A DNA stretch of 31,764 bases from JAQBGV01 sp032128395. GTDB lineage: Bacteria; Planctomycetota; UBA8108; UBA1146. The notes under the pieces were generated by a model. It ran no database searches. It saw only the letters and a program-made list of their open reading frames with translations, and was not told the origin of the DNA. Below, piece by piece: positions 1 to 8,690 of this stretch. Where the stretch lies: the NCBI GenBank assembly GCA_032128395.1, contig JAQBGV010000156.1, positions 1 to 31,764 on the forward strand, given 5' to 3'. Position numbers and translations under genes: made by a program. Numbering within the stretch: position 1 is the stretch's first letter; each line of letters starts with the position of its first letter.

Positions 1-1615
1 CCGGAGCGACCCTCCCGCGATCGAACACCGTTCCCACCGAGTCGATGGAGTGGTCGACCGCCACCCCGAGGAGCACCGCCCCGGTGGCCATGAACGCAGC
101 GAAGAGAATCGCGATGCGCCGACCGTGCAGCTGCGAGAGGACGCCGAACGTGGTGACGTTCGTCGCGGGGCCGGTGAGGAGGAACGCGAGCGCGGCGCCG
201 GGGGAGACCCCCTGCGCGACGAGGACGGCGGCGATCGGGGTCGCCCCCGAGGCGCAGACGTAGATCGGCATGCCGAGGAACGCGAACACCGGCACTTCCA
301 GCCAGTCGGGGATCGCGTCGAGCCAATCTCCGCCGAGGATCGGCCACGCGACCGCGGCGAGGGCGAGCCCCAGGAGCAGCCACGGTGCGGTGTCATCGAC
401 CAATTCGACGAAGCCAGCGCGCAGTCCCTTGCCGAGCCGCTCGCGCGGAGTTCCCTCTAGCTTCGGCGGCGCCCGCCCGACCACCGGCCCTCCGAGTCGG
501 GTGGCGAGTTGTCCCATCGTCCAACCGACGGCGAGTGCGATCGTCGCTGCCGCGATGATCCGGGCGATCGCGAAGGAGCCATCGAGCAGCGTGAAGGAGA
601 GGAAGATCGCGTCGATCCCGAGCTCCGGGGCGGCGACGAGCAGCGTCATCGCCGCTCCCAGCGGGGCACCGCGCTCGATGAGCCCCTTGTAGATCGGGAT
701 CACGCCGCAGGAGCAGATCGGGATCGGCAGCGCGAAGACGAGTCCCCGCAGCGCCGAGCCGAATCGCCCGCCGCGCCCGAGCCACGCGACCGTCGCCGCC
801 GGGAGAAAACCGAACACCAGTCCTGCGGCGAGGTAGGCGATCAGCAGCGGGAACGCGCTCTCGAGGGAGAGTCCGAGGAAGAGGTCGAGGAATTCGCTCC
901 CCCCTCCGAAGTGGAAACTCTCTTCGGGGGATCCCCCGTGGACGTGTCCGACCGAGAGGAGGACCACGCCGCTCCCCGCGAGCGCCCCGATCGATCCGGC
1001 GATCCTCCCGCGACGGTCGTAGAGATCGCGCACCGGTCCGTGGACGTGCAGGAGCACATGCAGGAGCGAACCCGCGACGAGCGCTGCGAACAGGCCGAGC
1101 GCCTGGCTGCCGGCTCTCTCCTGCAACGATTCTCCCGCGAAGAACCCGAGCACGGTGGCGACGGCGATCCCGACGAGCACCCCCCAGCCGGCGCGACGAC
1201 CGTAGACGGGGCGGATCAACCACCATGCGGCGATCCCGACCGGCAGGCGATGCAGGATGACCGCAAGGGCGAGGGAGGATTCGCCCCCGCCGGCGAGGGC
1301 CATCCCGTCGACGAGTGCGTGGGCACCCACCCCGACCATGCCGAGGAGGAGAGCGAACGCGTGAGCGCGCGCCGCCCCCCGACTGCGCAGCCGTTCGAAC
1401 ACGGTCGGCACCAGGAGTCCCGCGAGAGCGAGCGGGATCGCGAGCCACCCGCCCTGCTCCGTCGCGTGCGGGATGATGTCGAGGCAGACGAGTCCGCCGA
1501 CCGCGAAGAGCGTGAAGCCATCGAGAAGGGCGAGGAGAGCCCGCTGACTCCGGGCGAGCCAGAGGAGAAGCGGGCCTGCGAGGAGGAGGGTGAGGCTGAG
1601 GATGAGTCCGGTCAC
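1..1615 (-). CDS. ZIP-like / DUF318 permease fusion, probable metal (Cu/Zn) efflux protein, partial
   Basis: Integral membrane protein read on the minus strand. Its 3' end runs off base 1, leaving 538 codons. The GTG at 1615 is chosen because GGAGGA lies just upstream; another GTG at 1639 is in frame. Residues 1-220 form about eight hydrophobic helices and resemble ZIP metal transporters: H99-A-L-V-D103-G in one helix and H122-R-L-P-V-G in the next. Histidine-rich stretches follow (LLHVLLHVHG near 186-193, GHVHGG near 223). Residues 240-538 match the DUF318 permease family that includes SO_0444-type Cu/Zn exporters, with PIPICSCGVIPIYKG (Cys301, Cys303) and GMPIYVCASGATPIAAV (Cys454). The paired cysteine motifs suggest export of soft metal ions across the inner membrane; substrate and direction are inferred. 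The ZIP-like half lacks the usual glutamate after HxxP, so it may bind metal without transporting it. Confidence 0.8.
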   Translation of the reverse strand, partial: MTGLILSLTLLLAGPLLLWLARSQRALLALLDGFTLFAVGGLVCLDIIPHATEQGGWLAIPLALAGLLVPTVFERLRSRGAARAHAFALLLGMVGVGAHALVDGMALAGGGESSLALAVILHRLPVGIAAWWLIRPVYGRRAGWGVLVGIAVATVLGFFAGESLQERAGSQALGLFAALVAGSLLHVLLHVHGPVRDLYDRRGRIAGSIGALAGSGVVLLSVGHVHGGSPEESFHFGGGSEFLDLFLGLSLESAFPLLIAYLAAGLVFGFLPAATVAWLGRGGRFGSALRGLVFALPIPICSCGVIPIYKGLIERGAPLGAAMTLLVAAPELGIDAIFLSFTLLDGSFAIARIIAAATIALAVGWTMGQLATRLGGPVVGRAPPKLEGTPRERLGKGLRAGFVELVDDTAPWLLLGLALAAVAWPILGGDWLDAIPDWLEVPVFAFLGMPIYVCASGATPIAAVLVAQGVSPGAALAFLLTGPATNVTTFGVLSQLHGRRIAILFAAFMATGAVLLGVAVDHSIDSVGTVFDRGRVAP

Positions 1616-1745
1616 ACGTCCTCCGCGGGAGCCATTCACACTCGGGGAAACGAGTGCGGCCGGTGGCGTGGGTGGTGCTTCCCTGGCCCGTGCCCGTTTC
1701 CTACTTCATCCGAATCGCGATCCGATCTCGCGCCGCAGTATCCCT

Positions 1746-1768
1746 GAATCTTCGATGCGAAGCGATTC
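1746..1768. promoter_or_regulatory. Imperfect inverted repeat between divergent genes, possible operator
   Basis: GAATC-TTCG-ATG-CGAA-GC-GATTC forms an interrupted palindrome in the 246-base divergent region between the metal permease and the YyaL-like gene. Its position would suit a regulator of either gene. No sigma-70 promoter is clear enough to anchor it, so the role is only a suggestion. Confidence 0.22.
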
Positions 1769-1861
1769 AACCGGCCCCCTCGGATCGTGAAAGGGCCCAC
1801 CGCCCTCGTTGCACCCCGCGCGGTCTCCCCCCATGATCGCCCCGAGAGAGGCGGACCCCCC

Positions 1862-4129
1862 ATGCACGCACCGCTCCCCAGCTCCGAGGAGATCGCCGCC
1901 CTTCCCGACGATGGTGGGGAGGAATTCAATCGACTCATCTTCGAGGCGAGCCCCTACCTCCGGCAACACGCGCGGAACCCGGTCGACTGGTACCCCTGGG
2001 GAGAGGAGGCATTCGCGCGAGCGCGGGAGCTCGATCGGCCGATCTTCCTCTCGGTCGGCTACTCGACCTGCCACTGGTGTCATGTGATGGAGCGCGAGTC
2101 CTTCGAGAGCCCCGCGATCGCCGCGCTCCTCTCGAACGAGTTCATCGCGATCAAGGTCGACCGGGAGGAGCGCCCCGACGTCGATGAGATCCACATGAAG
2201 GCGACCCAGATGACCACCGGCCACGGGGGTTGGCCGAACTCGGTCTGGCTCACCCCCGACCGTCGCCCGTGGTACGCCGGGACCTACTTCCCCCCCGAGG
2301 ACCGCCAGGGGCGGACCGGCTTTCCGACGCTCTTGCGTCACCTCGCACGGGTCTGGCGCGAACAGCGGGAAGAGGTCGAGGAGCAGGCGGATCGCCTTGC
2401 CGAGGCGGTGCGTGCGGCGTGTACGGGGGAAGAGGACGACGTTTCAGTGACGCCCCCCGGCCGCCCCGAGGTCGAGCGACTCCTCCATGAGTTGCGGCGC
2501 ACCTTCGACGCTCGTCACGGCGGCTTCGGGGGGGCACCGAAGTTCCCGCCGCACGGATCGCTGCGGATTCTCATCGCCGAAATCGCCGAATCGGGTGACC
2601 CCGAACTGCGCGGGATCCTCGAGGGCACCCTCAGCGCGCTGACTCGCGGCGGGATCCACGATCAGATCGGCGGCGGCTTCCACCGTTACTCGACCGATCG
2701 CGAGTGGCTCTTGCCGCACTTCGAAAAGATGCTCTACGACAACGCGCAATTGCTCGCGGTCCTCGCTCGGGCCAAATATCTCGGGGTACCCGGCGTCGCG
2801 AGAGCTGCGGAGGGGATCGTCGCGTGGGTCGATCGCGAGATGACCACCCCCGACGGTGGCTTCTTCGCCGCGCTCGATGCGGACAGCGAGGGGGAGGAAG
2901 GGAAGTGCTACCTCTGGACTCCCGATGAGGTCCGGGGTGTCCTCGGCGAGGAGCGAGGCGGTCGGTTCTGCCGCGCCTACGACATCGTCCCTGGGGGAAA
3001 CTTCACGGATGAAGCGACCGGCGGGCAACCCGGCACCTCGGTGCCTCGCGTCCTCGTCCCGACCGCCGAGATCGCGACGGAGCTCGGGATCGCTCTCCCC
3101 GAGTTCGAGACCGAACTCGCCCTCGGGAGGGCGAAACTCCTCTCCGCCCGCGCCGAGCGTGTCCCGCCGCATCTCGACGACAAAGTGATCACCTCATGGT
3201 GCGCGTTGTTCGCGGGGGCGCTCGCCGAGGCGGGGTCGCTCCTCGGGCACCCCGAGTGGATTCTGCGCGCGACGGGCGCCTTGGAATTCCTCCACTCGCG
3301 ACACGTCCGCGACGGTGCACTCCACCGCTCGAGTCGCGAGGAGGTCCTCGGACCGCCGGGATTCCTGGAAGATCACGCCGCACTCGGCCTCGCCTGCATC
3401 GCCCTCGCCGCCGCGACCGGCGAAGAGCGTTGGAACGAGGAGGCGCGCCGCTGGGGAGGCGTCATCGAGGAGAAGTTCCGTCACCCCGCCGGTGGCTACT
3501 ACGACGCCGGAGAGGACCACGACCATCTCCTCGTCCGGCCGCGCGACCCGTACGATCCCGCCCTCCCATCCGGCAATGGTCTCGCGGCGATGCTTTTCCA
3601 CCGCCTCGCGCGAATGGACGACGACGCCGCTTCGGACGAGCGGGCCGAGTCGACTCTCCGCGCGTTCGCGTCGGCGATGCGACGAGCGCCGCGCGGCACG
3701 GAGGCACTGCTCGAGGTCGTCCGCGCCCGCGCATCCGCAATCGAGCGCCCCGCTTCCGAGGGGGGCCGGGTTCGTGCGGAATGGGGAGAAGGAACGGTGC
3801 GCATGAACGTCGATCGTCTCGTCATCGCACCGGGAGAACAGATCACGGTCGAACTGGATGGACACTTCGGGATCGGGGGGACGTGGGAGCACGGCGACGG
3901 GGAGACCGGCCCGGAGGTCGTGCTCATCGACCCCCCCGGGGCGACCTGGACGGAATTCGCGCGTGACGCGACGACGGTGCGTGGTGAGATCGGGTTCGAG
4001 CCGTCGACAGCACCAGGTCCGTTCTTGCTGCGAATCGAGTGGCGCGGAGCGCCGTGCCGGAGGGAAGCATGCCTTCCGCCGGTCGCTCTTCGGTTGGAGT
4101 GCGCGCTGCTGATTCGGAAGCAGGCGTAG
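1862..4129 (+). CDS. YyaL/DUF255 thioredoxin-fold domain protein (SPATA20 family)
   Basis: 755-residue soluble protein of the DUF255 family (bacterial YyaL, animal SPATA20), close to the family's usual 680-750 residues. The N-terminal thioredoxin-like domain carries the family signature: NRLIFEASPYLRQHARNPVDW at about 23-43, then STCHWCHVM with Cys70 and Cys73, then KVDREERPDVD at about 98-108. GGWPNSVWLTP and the GTYFPPED segment follow. The remainder is an (alpha/alpha)-barrel-like region with HFEKMLYDNAQLL and DDKVITSWCALFAGAL, as in glycan epimerase-type folds. The molecular function of the family is not established; a redox or sugar-modifying role is usually proposed. The ATG at 1862 is preferred because the family motif starts soon after it; upstream frame is open to about 1787. 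It is monocistronic and converges on the oxidoreductase operon. Confidence 0.9.
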   Translation: MHAPLPSSEEIAALPDDGGEEFNRLIFEASPYLRQHARNPVDWYPWGEEAFARARELDRPIFLSVGYSTCHWCHVMERESFESPAIAALLSNEFIAIKVDREERPDVDEIHMKATQMTTGHGGWPNSVWLTPDRRPWYAGTYFPPEDRQGRTGFPTLLRHLARVWREQREEVEEQADRLAEAVRAACTGEEDDVSVTPPGRPEVERLLHELRRTFDARHGGFGGAPKFPPHGSLRILIAEIAESGDPELRGILEGTLSALTRGGIHDQIGGGFHRYSTDREWLLPHFEKMLYDNAQLLAVLARAKYLGVPGVARAAEGIVAWVDREMTTPDGGFFAALDADSEGEEGKCYLWTPDEVRGVLGEERGGRFCRAYDIVPGGNFTDEATGGQPGTSVPRVLVPTAEIATELGIALPEFETELALGRAKLLSARAERVPPHLDDKVITSWCALFAGALAEAGSLLGHPEWILRATGALEFLHSRHVRDGALHRSSREEVLGPPGFLEDHAALGLACIALAAATGEERWNEEARRWGGVIEEKFRHPAGGYYDAGEDHDHLLVRPRDPYDPALPSGNGLAAMLFHRLARMDDDAASDERAESTLRAFASAMRRAPRGTEALLEVVRARASAIERPASEGGRVRAEWGEGTVRMNVDRLVIAPGEQITVELDGHFGIGGTWEHGDGETGPEVVLIDPPGATWTEFARDATTVRGEIGFEPSTAPGPFLLRIEWRGAPCRREACLPPVALRLECALLIRKQA

Positions 4130-4292
4130 GGAAACGCGCCGGGGGAAGTTTGCTCGAGGAGGTCGTCGGATACCTCTGGGATCTCGCCTGGGGCCCGGCT
4201 ATCTCCACCCGGAAGGCGATCGACTCCGCGGTTCAACTCTGTCGTGGGCTCGCGGTCGCGACGGGAGGGGTGGTCGACCCCGACAACCGGGC

Positions 4293-5762
4293 TCAGGGAC
4301 GAGCGCGCTCGAAACGCGAGTGGCGCGATTTCCGAGACGCAGCGAGCACCGCGCGCGCGGCGAGGGCTCCGGAGCTGCCGGGGAACGGCCCGCCGGGGTG
4401 CGTTCCCCGCCCTGCGATCCAGAGTCCATCGAGTGGGGTTCGGTAGTGCCCGATCGATCCGCATGGCCTGAGCGAGAAGATCTGGTCGAGCGCGAGCTCC
4501 CCGTGGTCGAGGTGACCGCCGGGGAGACCGAACTCTTGCTCGAGATCCGCCGGGGTCAGTGTCTCGGTCGCGACGATCTTCTCGCCGATCCCGGGCCAGA
4601 GCTCCTCGAGTCGATCGATCGTCCGGCGCTCGATCTCGTCCCGAGCCCGATCGTTCTCCGTGGTCTCCGCGAAATGGGGGACACCGAGGAGTTGGAGCTG
4701 GAGCACCATCCCCTCCCCGGGAGCGAGCGACACGTTTTTCTGTCCCGGGGCGCGAAGTCGAAAGACCGGTCGTTCGGGGATCGTCCGGTGTTTCGCGGCG
4801 TCGAACGCCCGCTCCCAGTCGTGGGGATCGTCGCCGACCCAGGTTTCTTCCGGGAGCTCCACCGGGCCGCCGAGCGCGATTTGCATCGTCGCGACGATTC
4901 CGCGGTGACGGACGGCGGCGATCTCTTCGCGTAGCGAAGTAGGGAGCTCGCGCGGCGGGATCCAATCGAGGAGTGTGGTGCAGGGGGGAGCGGTCGAGAG
5001 GACGCGAGTGGCGAGCCGCTCACCCGCCGCGGTCTCGGCCCCGCGAACGCGACCCTTCTCGACGACGAGCGAGCGCACCGGATTTCCGAGCTCGATCCCG
5101 GCCCCCGCAGCGCGCGCCGCGGCATCGAGCGCCGCGACCAGCCGTGGCCCACCTCCGACCGGCTCCAGTTCCCCCGCGGCACGAGCGAGCAACCAGAGGA
5201 ACGCCGTCGAGGGGGAGAGTGGACCGACCCAGCCGCCGAAGAGCGCGGGTGCGGCGATCTGCGCCCGCGCGGGACGCTCTCCGCCGTGCTCTGCGAGCCA
5301 GTCCTCGATGCTCATCGGAAAGATTCGTAGTGCCTCGGCGAATCCCGCCTTCCCCAGTCGCCGCCGCGCCCGGTGTGCCGTGCGGCCGAGCTGCCAGAGA
5401 TCTGCCAGCCGGGGATCGATCACTTCGAGGGGGGGAGCGTCGACGAGTTCGCGGATCGTCTCGAGCAGAGGTTCGCAGTAGGGGAGGGCTACTCCGCGGC
5501 TGCCCTCCGGAGCGGATCGCGTCTCGAATCCGTGCTTCCGGAGTTCGAGGGCATCGACGAGCCACGGCCGTGGCGCCGGGACCGGGCGCAGCCCCGGTGC
5601 ACGATAGCCCGGGTGGAATTCGCGCTCGGCGTCGAATTCGCCGATCGTCTCCTCGGCCGCGATGAGCCGAACCGCCAGGCCTCCCCGAGCGAGCGTGGTC
5701 GCCGCCGAGAGCCCTTCGATCCCGCCGCCGATCACCAGGACGTCGGTGTGCTCGCTGGTCAC
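4293..5762 (-). CDS. FAD-dependent oxidoreductase, phytoene desaturase/PYROXD2-like (second copy)
   Basis: 489-residue flavoprotein. The N-terminus has the Rossmann dinucleotide-binding fingerprint VLVIGGGIEGLSAATTLA (about 8-25). The C-terminus has the FAD-closing segment of carotenoid desaturase-like oxidoreductases: HGELALDQIFSLRP, then YRTPLDGLWIAGRGTHPGG. The start is GTG, one base after the TGA of the preceding gene, so translation is probably coupled. It is a diverged paralogue of the adjacent 530-residue protein: the C-terminal motif blocks match in order, but this copy is about 40 residues shorter and its N-terminal half differs more. The substrate is unknown. Being last in an operon with a GcvT-like protein suggests oxidation of a small amine or methylated compound rather than a carotenoid. 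No carotenoid genes are nearby. Confidence 0.82.
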   Translation of the reverse strand: MTSEHTDVLVIGGGIEGLSAATTLARGGLAVRLIAAEETIGEFDAEREFHPGYRAPGLRPVPAPRPWLVDALELRKHGFETRSAPEGSRGVALPYCEPLLETIRELVDAPPLEVIDPRLADLWQLGRTAHRARRRLGKAGFAEALRIFPMSIEDWLAEHGGERPARAQIAAPALFGGWVGPLSPSTAFLWLLARAAGELEPVGGGPRLVAALDAAARAAGAGIELGNPVRSLVVEKGRVRGAETAAGERLATRVLSTAPPCTTLLDWIPPRELPTSLREEIAAVRHRGIVATMQIALGGPVELPEETWVGDDPHDWERAFDAAKHRTIPERPVFRLRAPGQKNVSLAPGEGMVLQLQLLGVPHFAETTENDRARDEIERRTIDRLEELWPGIGEKIVATETLTPADLEQEFGLPGGHLDHGELALDQIFSLRPCGSIGHYRTPLDGLWIAGRGTHPGGPFPGSSGALAARAVLAASRKSRHSRFERARP

Positions 5763-5763
5763 G

Positions 5764-7356
5764 TCACACCCCAGCCTTCAAGAGTTCCCGCGCCGCGTTC
5801 CGACCCGGCGCCCCCATCACGCCGCCGCCGGGGTGGGTCCCCGACGCGCACATCCACAGGTCGCGAACCGGGGTGCGGTAGCGCGCCCACCCCGCAGCAG
5901 GACGGAGGAAGAAGAGCTGCTCGAGGGAGAGCTCGCCGTGGAAGATGTTTCCCTCCGTCAGACCGAATTCCTGCTCGAGGTCCCAAGGGGTCAGCACCTG
6001 TCGGTGAAGGATCGAGCGCGTGAGGCCCGGGCAGTACTCCTCGAGAGTTTCGACGACGGTGTCTCCGAACGCTTCTCGGTGCTCGGGCCAGCTCGCCGCT
6101 CCGCCTTCGAGGTGGTACGGAGCGTACTGGACGAAGATCGACATCACGTGCTTCCCGGGTGGTGCGATGCTCGGATCGACGACGGAGGGGATGACCACGT
6201 TCAGGTACGGGCGCGAGGACCACTTCCCGTACTTCGCTTCGTCATAGGCTCGCTCGAGGGCATCGATCGAGGGGGCGATCGCGATGTCGCCCCGCAGGTG
6301 GGGGCCGTCCCCCGGGCGAGAGGTGAAGTTCGGGAGTCGATCGAGGGCGAGGTTCACCTTGCCGGATGAGCCGCGAAACTTGTAGCGCTCGATTTCTGTG
6401 ACGAATTTCGGATCGAGATGCTCCCGGCCGACGAAGCCGAGAAACGTCCGGCGGGGGTCGACCGCGGAGATCACCTTCTTCGTGAAGATCTCGGTCCCGT
6501 CCTCGAGGATCACCGCACGCGCGCGACCGCCCTGTACATCGATCCGAGAGACGGCGGCCTCGGTCCGGATCTCCGCGCCATGGCGGCGTGCCGCGTCGGC
6601 GATCGCGAGGCTGACCGCGCCAGTTCCCCCTTTGGCGAATCCCCACGAGCGAAACGCACCGTCGATCTCACCCATGTAGTGGTGGAGGAGCACGTACGCG
6701 GTTCCGGGGGAGCGCACCCCGAGAAACGTGCCGATGATCCCGCTCACCGCCATCGGCGACTTGAGGGCGTCCGACTCGAACCAGCGGTCGAGGAAGTCGA
6801 CCGCGCTCATCGTGAACATCTGCAACTTGCGCAGACGGTCGATCGGATCGAGATCGCGAAAGCGACGCCCGAGACGCAGGAGATCGAGCAGGTCGCCGAG
6901 ACCGGGGCTCACCGCATCCGGTGGGGTCTCATCCAGGATGGGTCGAACGAAGCGCCCGAGGCGGACCATCGCCTCGCCGAATCTGGGGTAGATCTCGGCA
7001 TCCTTCGCGGAAAACTTCGCGATCTCCCGGCGGGTTTGATCCGGATCGGGCCACCGGACCAGACTCGAGCCATCGAGGTAGGGTGAGAAGGAGCATTCGA
7101 GTGGGATCAACTCGAGCCCGTGTCGCGCCAGGTCGAGCTCACGGATGATCTCCGGTCGCAAGAGGCTGACCACGTACGAACAGACCGAGAAGTGGAATCC
7201 GGGAAACACCTCCTCGGTCACCGCGGCACCGCCGAGGACGTGGCGTCGCTCGAGCACGAGCACTCGCCGACCCGCGCGCGCGAGGTACGCGGCACAGACG
7301 AGACCGTTGTGGCCCCCGCCGATCACGACTGCGTCGTAGGATGTGCTCGGGGCCAT
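5764..7356 (-). CDS. FAD-dependent oxidoreductase, PYROXD2 homologue
   Basis: 530-residue flavoprotein of the phytoene-desaturase-like family whose human member is PYROXD2. Visible motifs are the Rossmann fingerprint AVVIGGGHNGLVCAAYLARA (about 9-28) followed by VLVLERRHVLGGAA. The C-terminal FAD motif runs NIFHGELSLEQLFFLRP, YRTPVRDLW and GTHPGGGVMGAPGRNAA. Family members are oxidoreductases with no firmly assigned bacterial substrate. The ATG at 7356 lies three bases after the stop of the GcvT-like gene, and the stop is followed after one base by the GTG of the second flavoprotein, so the three form one transcription unit. No signal peptide or membrane segment is seen, so it should be cytoplasmic. 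Confidence 0.88.
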   Translation of the reverse strand: MAPSTSYDAVVIGGGHNGLVCAAYLARAGRRVLVLERRHVLGGAAVTEEVFPGFHFSVCSYVVSLLRPEIIRELDLARHGLELIPLECSFSPYLDGSSLVRWPDPDQTRREIAKFSAKDAEIYPRFGEAMVRLGRFVRPILDETPPDAVSPGLGDLLDLLRLGRRFRDLDPIDRLRKLQMFTMSAVDFLDRWFESDALKSPMAVSGIIGTFLGVRSPGTAYVLLHHYMGEIDGAFRSWGFAKGGTGAVSLAIADAARRHGAEIRTEAAVSRIDVQGGRARAVILEDGTEIFTKKVISAVDPRRTFLGFVGREHLDPKFVTEIERYKFRGSSGKVNLALDRLPNFTSRPGDGPHLRGDIAIAPSIDALERAYDEAKYGKWSSRPYLNVVIPSVVDPSIAPPGKHVMSIFVQYAPYHLEGGAASWPEHREAFGDTVVETLEEYCPGLTRSILHRQVLTPWDLEQEFGLTEGNIFHGELSLEQLFFLRPAAGWARYRTPVRDLWMCASGTHPGGGVMGAPGRNAARELLKAGV

Positions 7357-7359
7357 CGA

Positions 7360-8544
7360 TCAGGCTCGTTTCCGCGGCGGGTCGAAGAACGGTCGTGCGA
7401 CGACCTGAGCCGAGACTGCGTGATGCACGTGCTCGACCGTGAACTCGACCTCGAGCTTCCGCCCCTCGGCCGAGTCCGCGCGCCGCACGGTCGCCAGCGC
7501 GATCGCGCGTTTCAGGATCGGGGACCAGGTCGAACTGGTGATGTAGCCGGTCTGCCCGCGCCGGTTTCGTACCGGTCGCGATGACCGACTCGCCTCGATC
7601 GGCAGCGCGGGAGGGAGACCGACCCGCGCGAACAGTTTCTCGATCGCGGGGTAGGAGAGTTCGAGGCCGACGAGAGCGGTGGGGGAACCCTCACGGCGCT
7701 CTCGCTCGAGCGCGATGCTCCCGACGAACGGGCCGCGATCGAGTTCGACTGCGAAGCCGAGCCCGGCCTCGAAGGGTGAGGACTTCCGGCTCTCGATCAA
7801 GCACGTGGGGGCGCTGTAGTAGTCGACCCCTTGAAGGACGTAGCCCGCCTCGATGCGCACGATGTCGAGGGCGTCGAGACCGATCGGCAGCATGCGGTGC
7901 GCGGCTCCGGCGGAGATCAGCGCATCCCAGATCGCTCCCGCATGCTCCGCGGCGACCCACACTTCGTAGCCGAGGTCGCCGGTGTATCCGGTGCGTGAGA
8001 TCTCGATCGGGACCCCGGCGAGCTCCGCGGACCGGACCCGGAAGTACCGCAGGGGAAGCGAGGCGCCGAGCGCCTCCTCGACGATCGCCCGCGACCGGGG
8101 CCCTTGGATCGCGAGGCTCGCGATCGCGTCCGACTCATCCACGATCGAGACGGAGTATCCCTCCGAGAAGCGGCCGAGCCACCGCCAGACCGGCGAGGCG
8201 GCGGTGACGCGAAAGTGCGTCTCGCCGAGGCGCAACACGGTCCCGTCGTCGACCAGCTTGCCGTCCTCGTCGCAGAGTCCGACGTAGAGGACCCGTCCAG
8301 GTCTGAGACGTGTCACGTCGCGGGTGGTGACGAACGAGAGGAACGCCGCCGCATCTGGTCCCTCGACGCGAACCTTTGTCAGCGGGGAGACGTCGAGCAG
8401 CCCGGCGCTCTGTCGGATCGCGTGGTATTCCGCCTCGAGGTGCGTCTGGTAGCGACAGACCGCGTGATACCCGGCCCACTGCTTCCACCGAAGCGAGGTG
8501 CACAGGGGCGCAGTGCGATCGTGAAAGGGAGTAGGGAGCGGCAT
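7360..8544 (-). CDS. Aminomethyltransferase (GcvT)-family protein
   Basis: 394-residue member of the glycine cleavage T-protein/dimethylglycine oxidase folate-binding family. It shows the family order: SAGLLDVSPLTKVRVEGPDA near 46-65, the acidic pair in GKLVDDGTVLRL (Asp99, Asp100) where T-protein has its folate-activating aspartate, then AIQGPRSR, and RTGYTGDLGYEVWV in the region that lines the folate pocket. The C-terminal beta-barrel domain follows. It is probably not the glycine-cleavage T subunit: gcvH and gcvP are absent, and it leads an operon with two flavoproteins. By analogy with dimethylglycine and sarcosine oxidases, I infer that it transfers a one-carbon unit released by a flavin-dependent oxidation to tetrahydrofolate. 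The ATG at 8544 has only a weak ribosome site. A palindromic repeat lies 14 bases upstream. Confidence 0.85.
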   Translation of the reverse strand: MPLPTPFHDRTAPLCTSLRWKQWAGYHAVCRYQTHLEAEYHAIRQSAGLLDVSPLTKVRVEGPDAAAFLSFVTTRDVTRLRPGRVLYVGLCDEDGKLVDDGTVLRLGETHFRVTAASPVWRWLGRFSEGYSVSIVDESDAIASLAIQGPRSRAIVEEALGASLPLRYFRVRSAELAGVPIEISRTGYTGDLGYEVWVAAEHAGAIWDALISAGAAHRMLPIGLDALDIVRIEAGYVLQGVDYYSAPTCLIESRKSSPFEAGLGFAVELDRGPFVGSIALERERREGSPTALVGLELSYPAIEKLFARVGLPPALPIEASRSSRPVRNRRGQTGYITSSTWSPILKRAIALATVRRADSAEGRKLEVEFTVEHVHHAVSAQVVARPFFDPPRKRA

Positions 8545-8558
8545 GCCGGATCATAGCC

Positions 8559-8663
8559 GGGACTGGCTCGCCACAGGCGCGCCTGTCCCATCTTCGGACC
8601 GGCGGCCACCGCTCCCACGCAAAGCGAAGATGAGGCCTGCACCGCTGAGCGGAGCCTGTACCC
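8559..8663. repeat. REPIN-like pair of inverted palindromes
   Basis: Unit 1 (8559-8589) is a palindrome: GGGACTGGCTCGCC at its left folds onto GGCGCGCCTGTCCC at its right around ACA, with only T-T and T-C mismatches. A more diverged unit in the opposite orientation (about 8633-8663) contains GCCTGTACCC and an inner CCGCT-G-AGCGG hairpin. Perfectly inverted octamers CATCTTCG (8589-8596) and CGAAGATG (8625-8632) mark the inner edges. Two REP units head to head around a short spacer is the REPIN arrangement. The same unit recurs near 20.4 kb. It fills the gap between the DUF1501 stop and the GcvT-like start. Confidence 0.65.
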
Positions 8664-8690
8664 ACACAAGTGCGCGCCATCTCTTGCGCC

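Noticed and set aside
393..1747. Long open frames on both strands overlapping the first gene
   Set aside because: They are Arg/Pro/Glu-rich shadows with no family motifs; the frame read from 1615 on the minus strand gives clear membrane helices and permease motifs.
4130..4292. Possible small gene between the two convergent genes
   Set aside because: Only shadow frames and no ribosome site; treated as intergenic.
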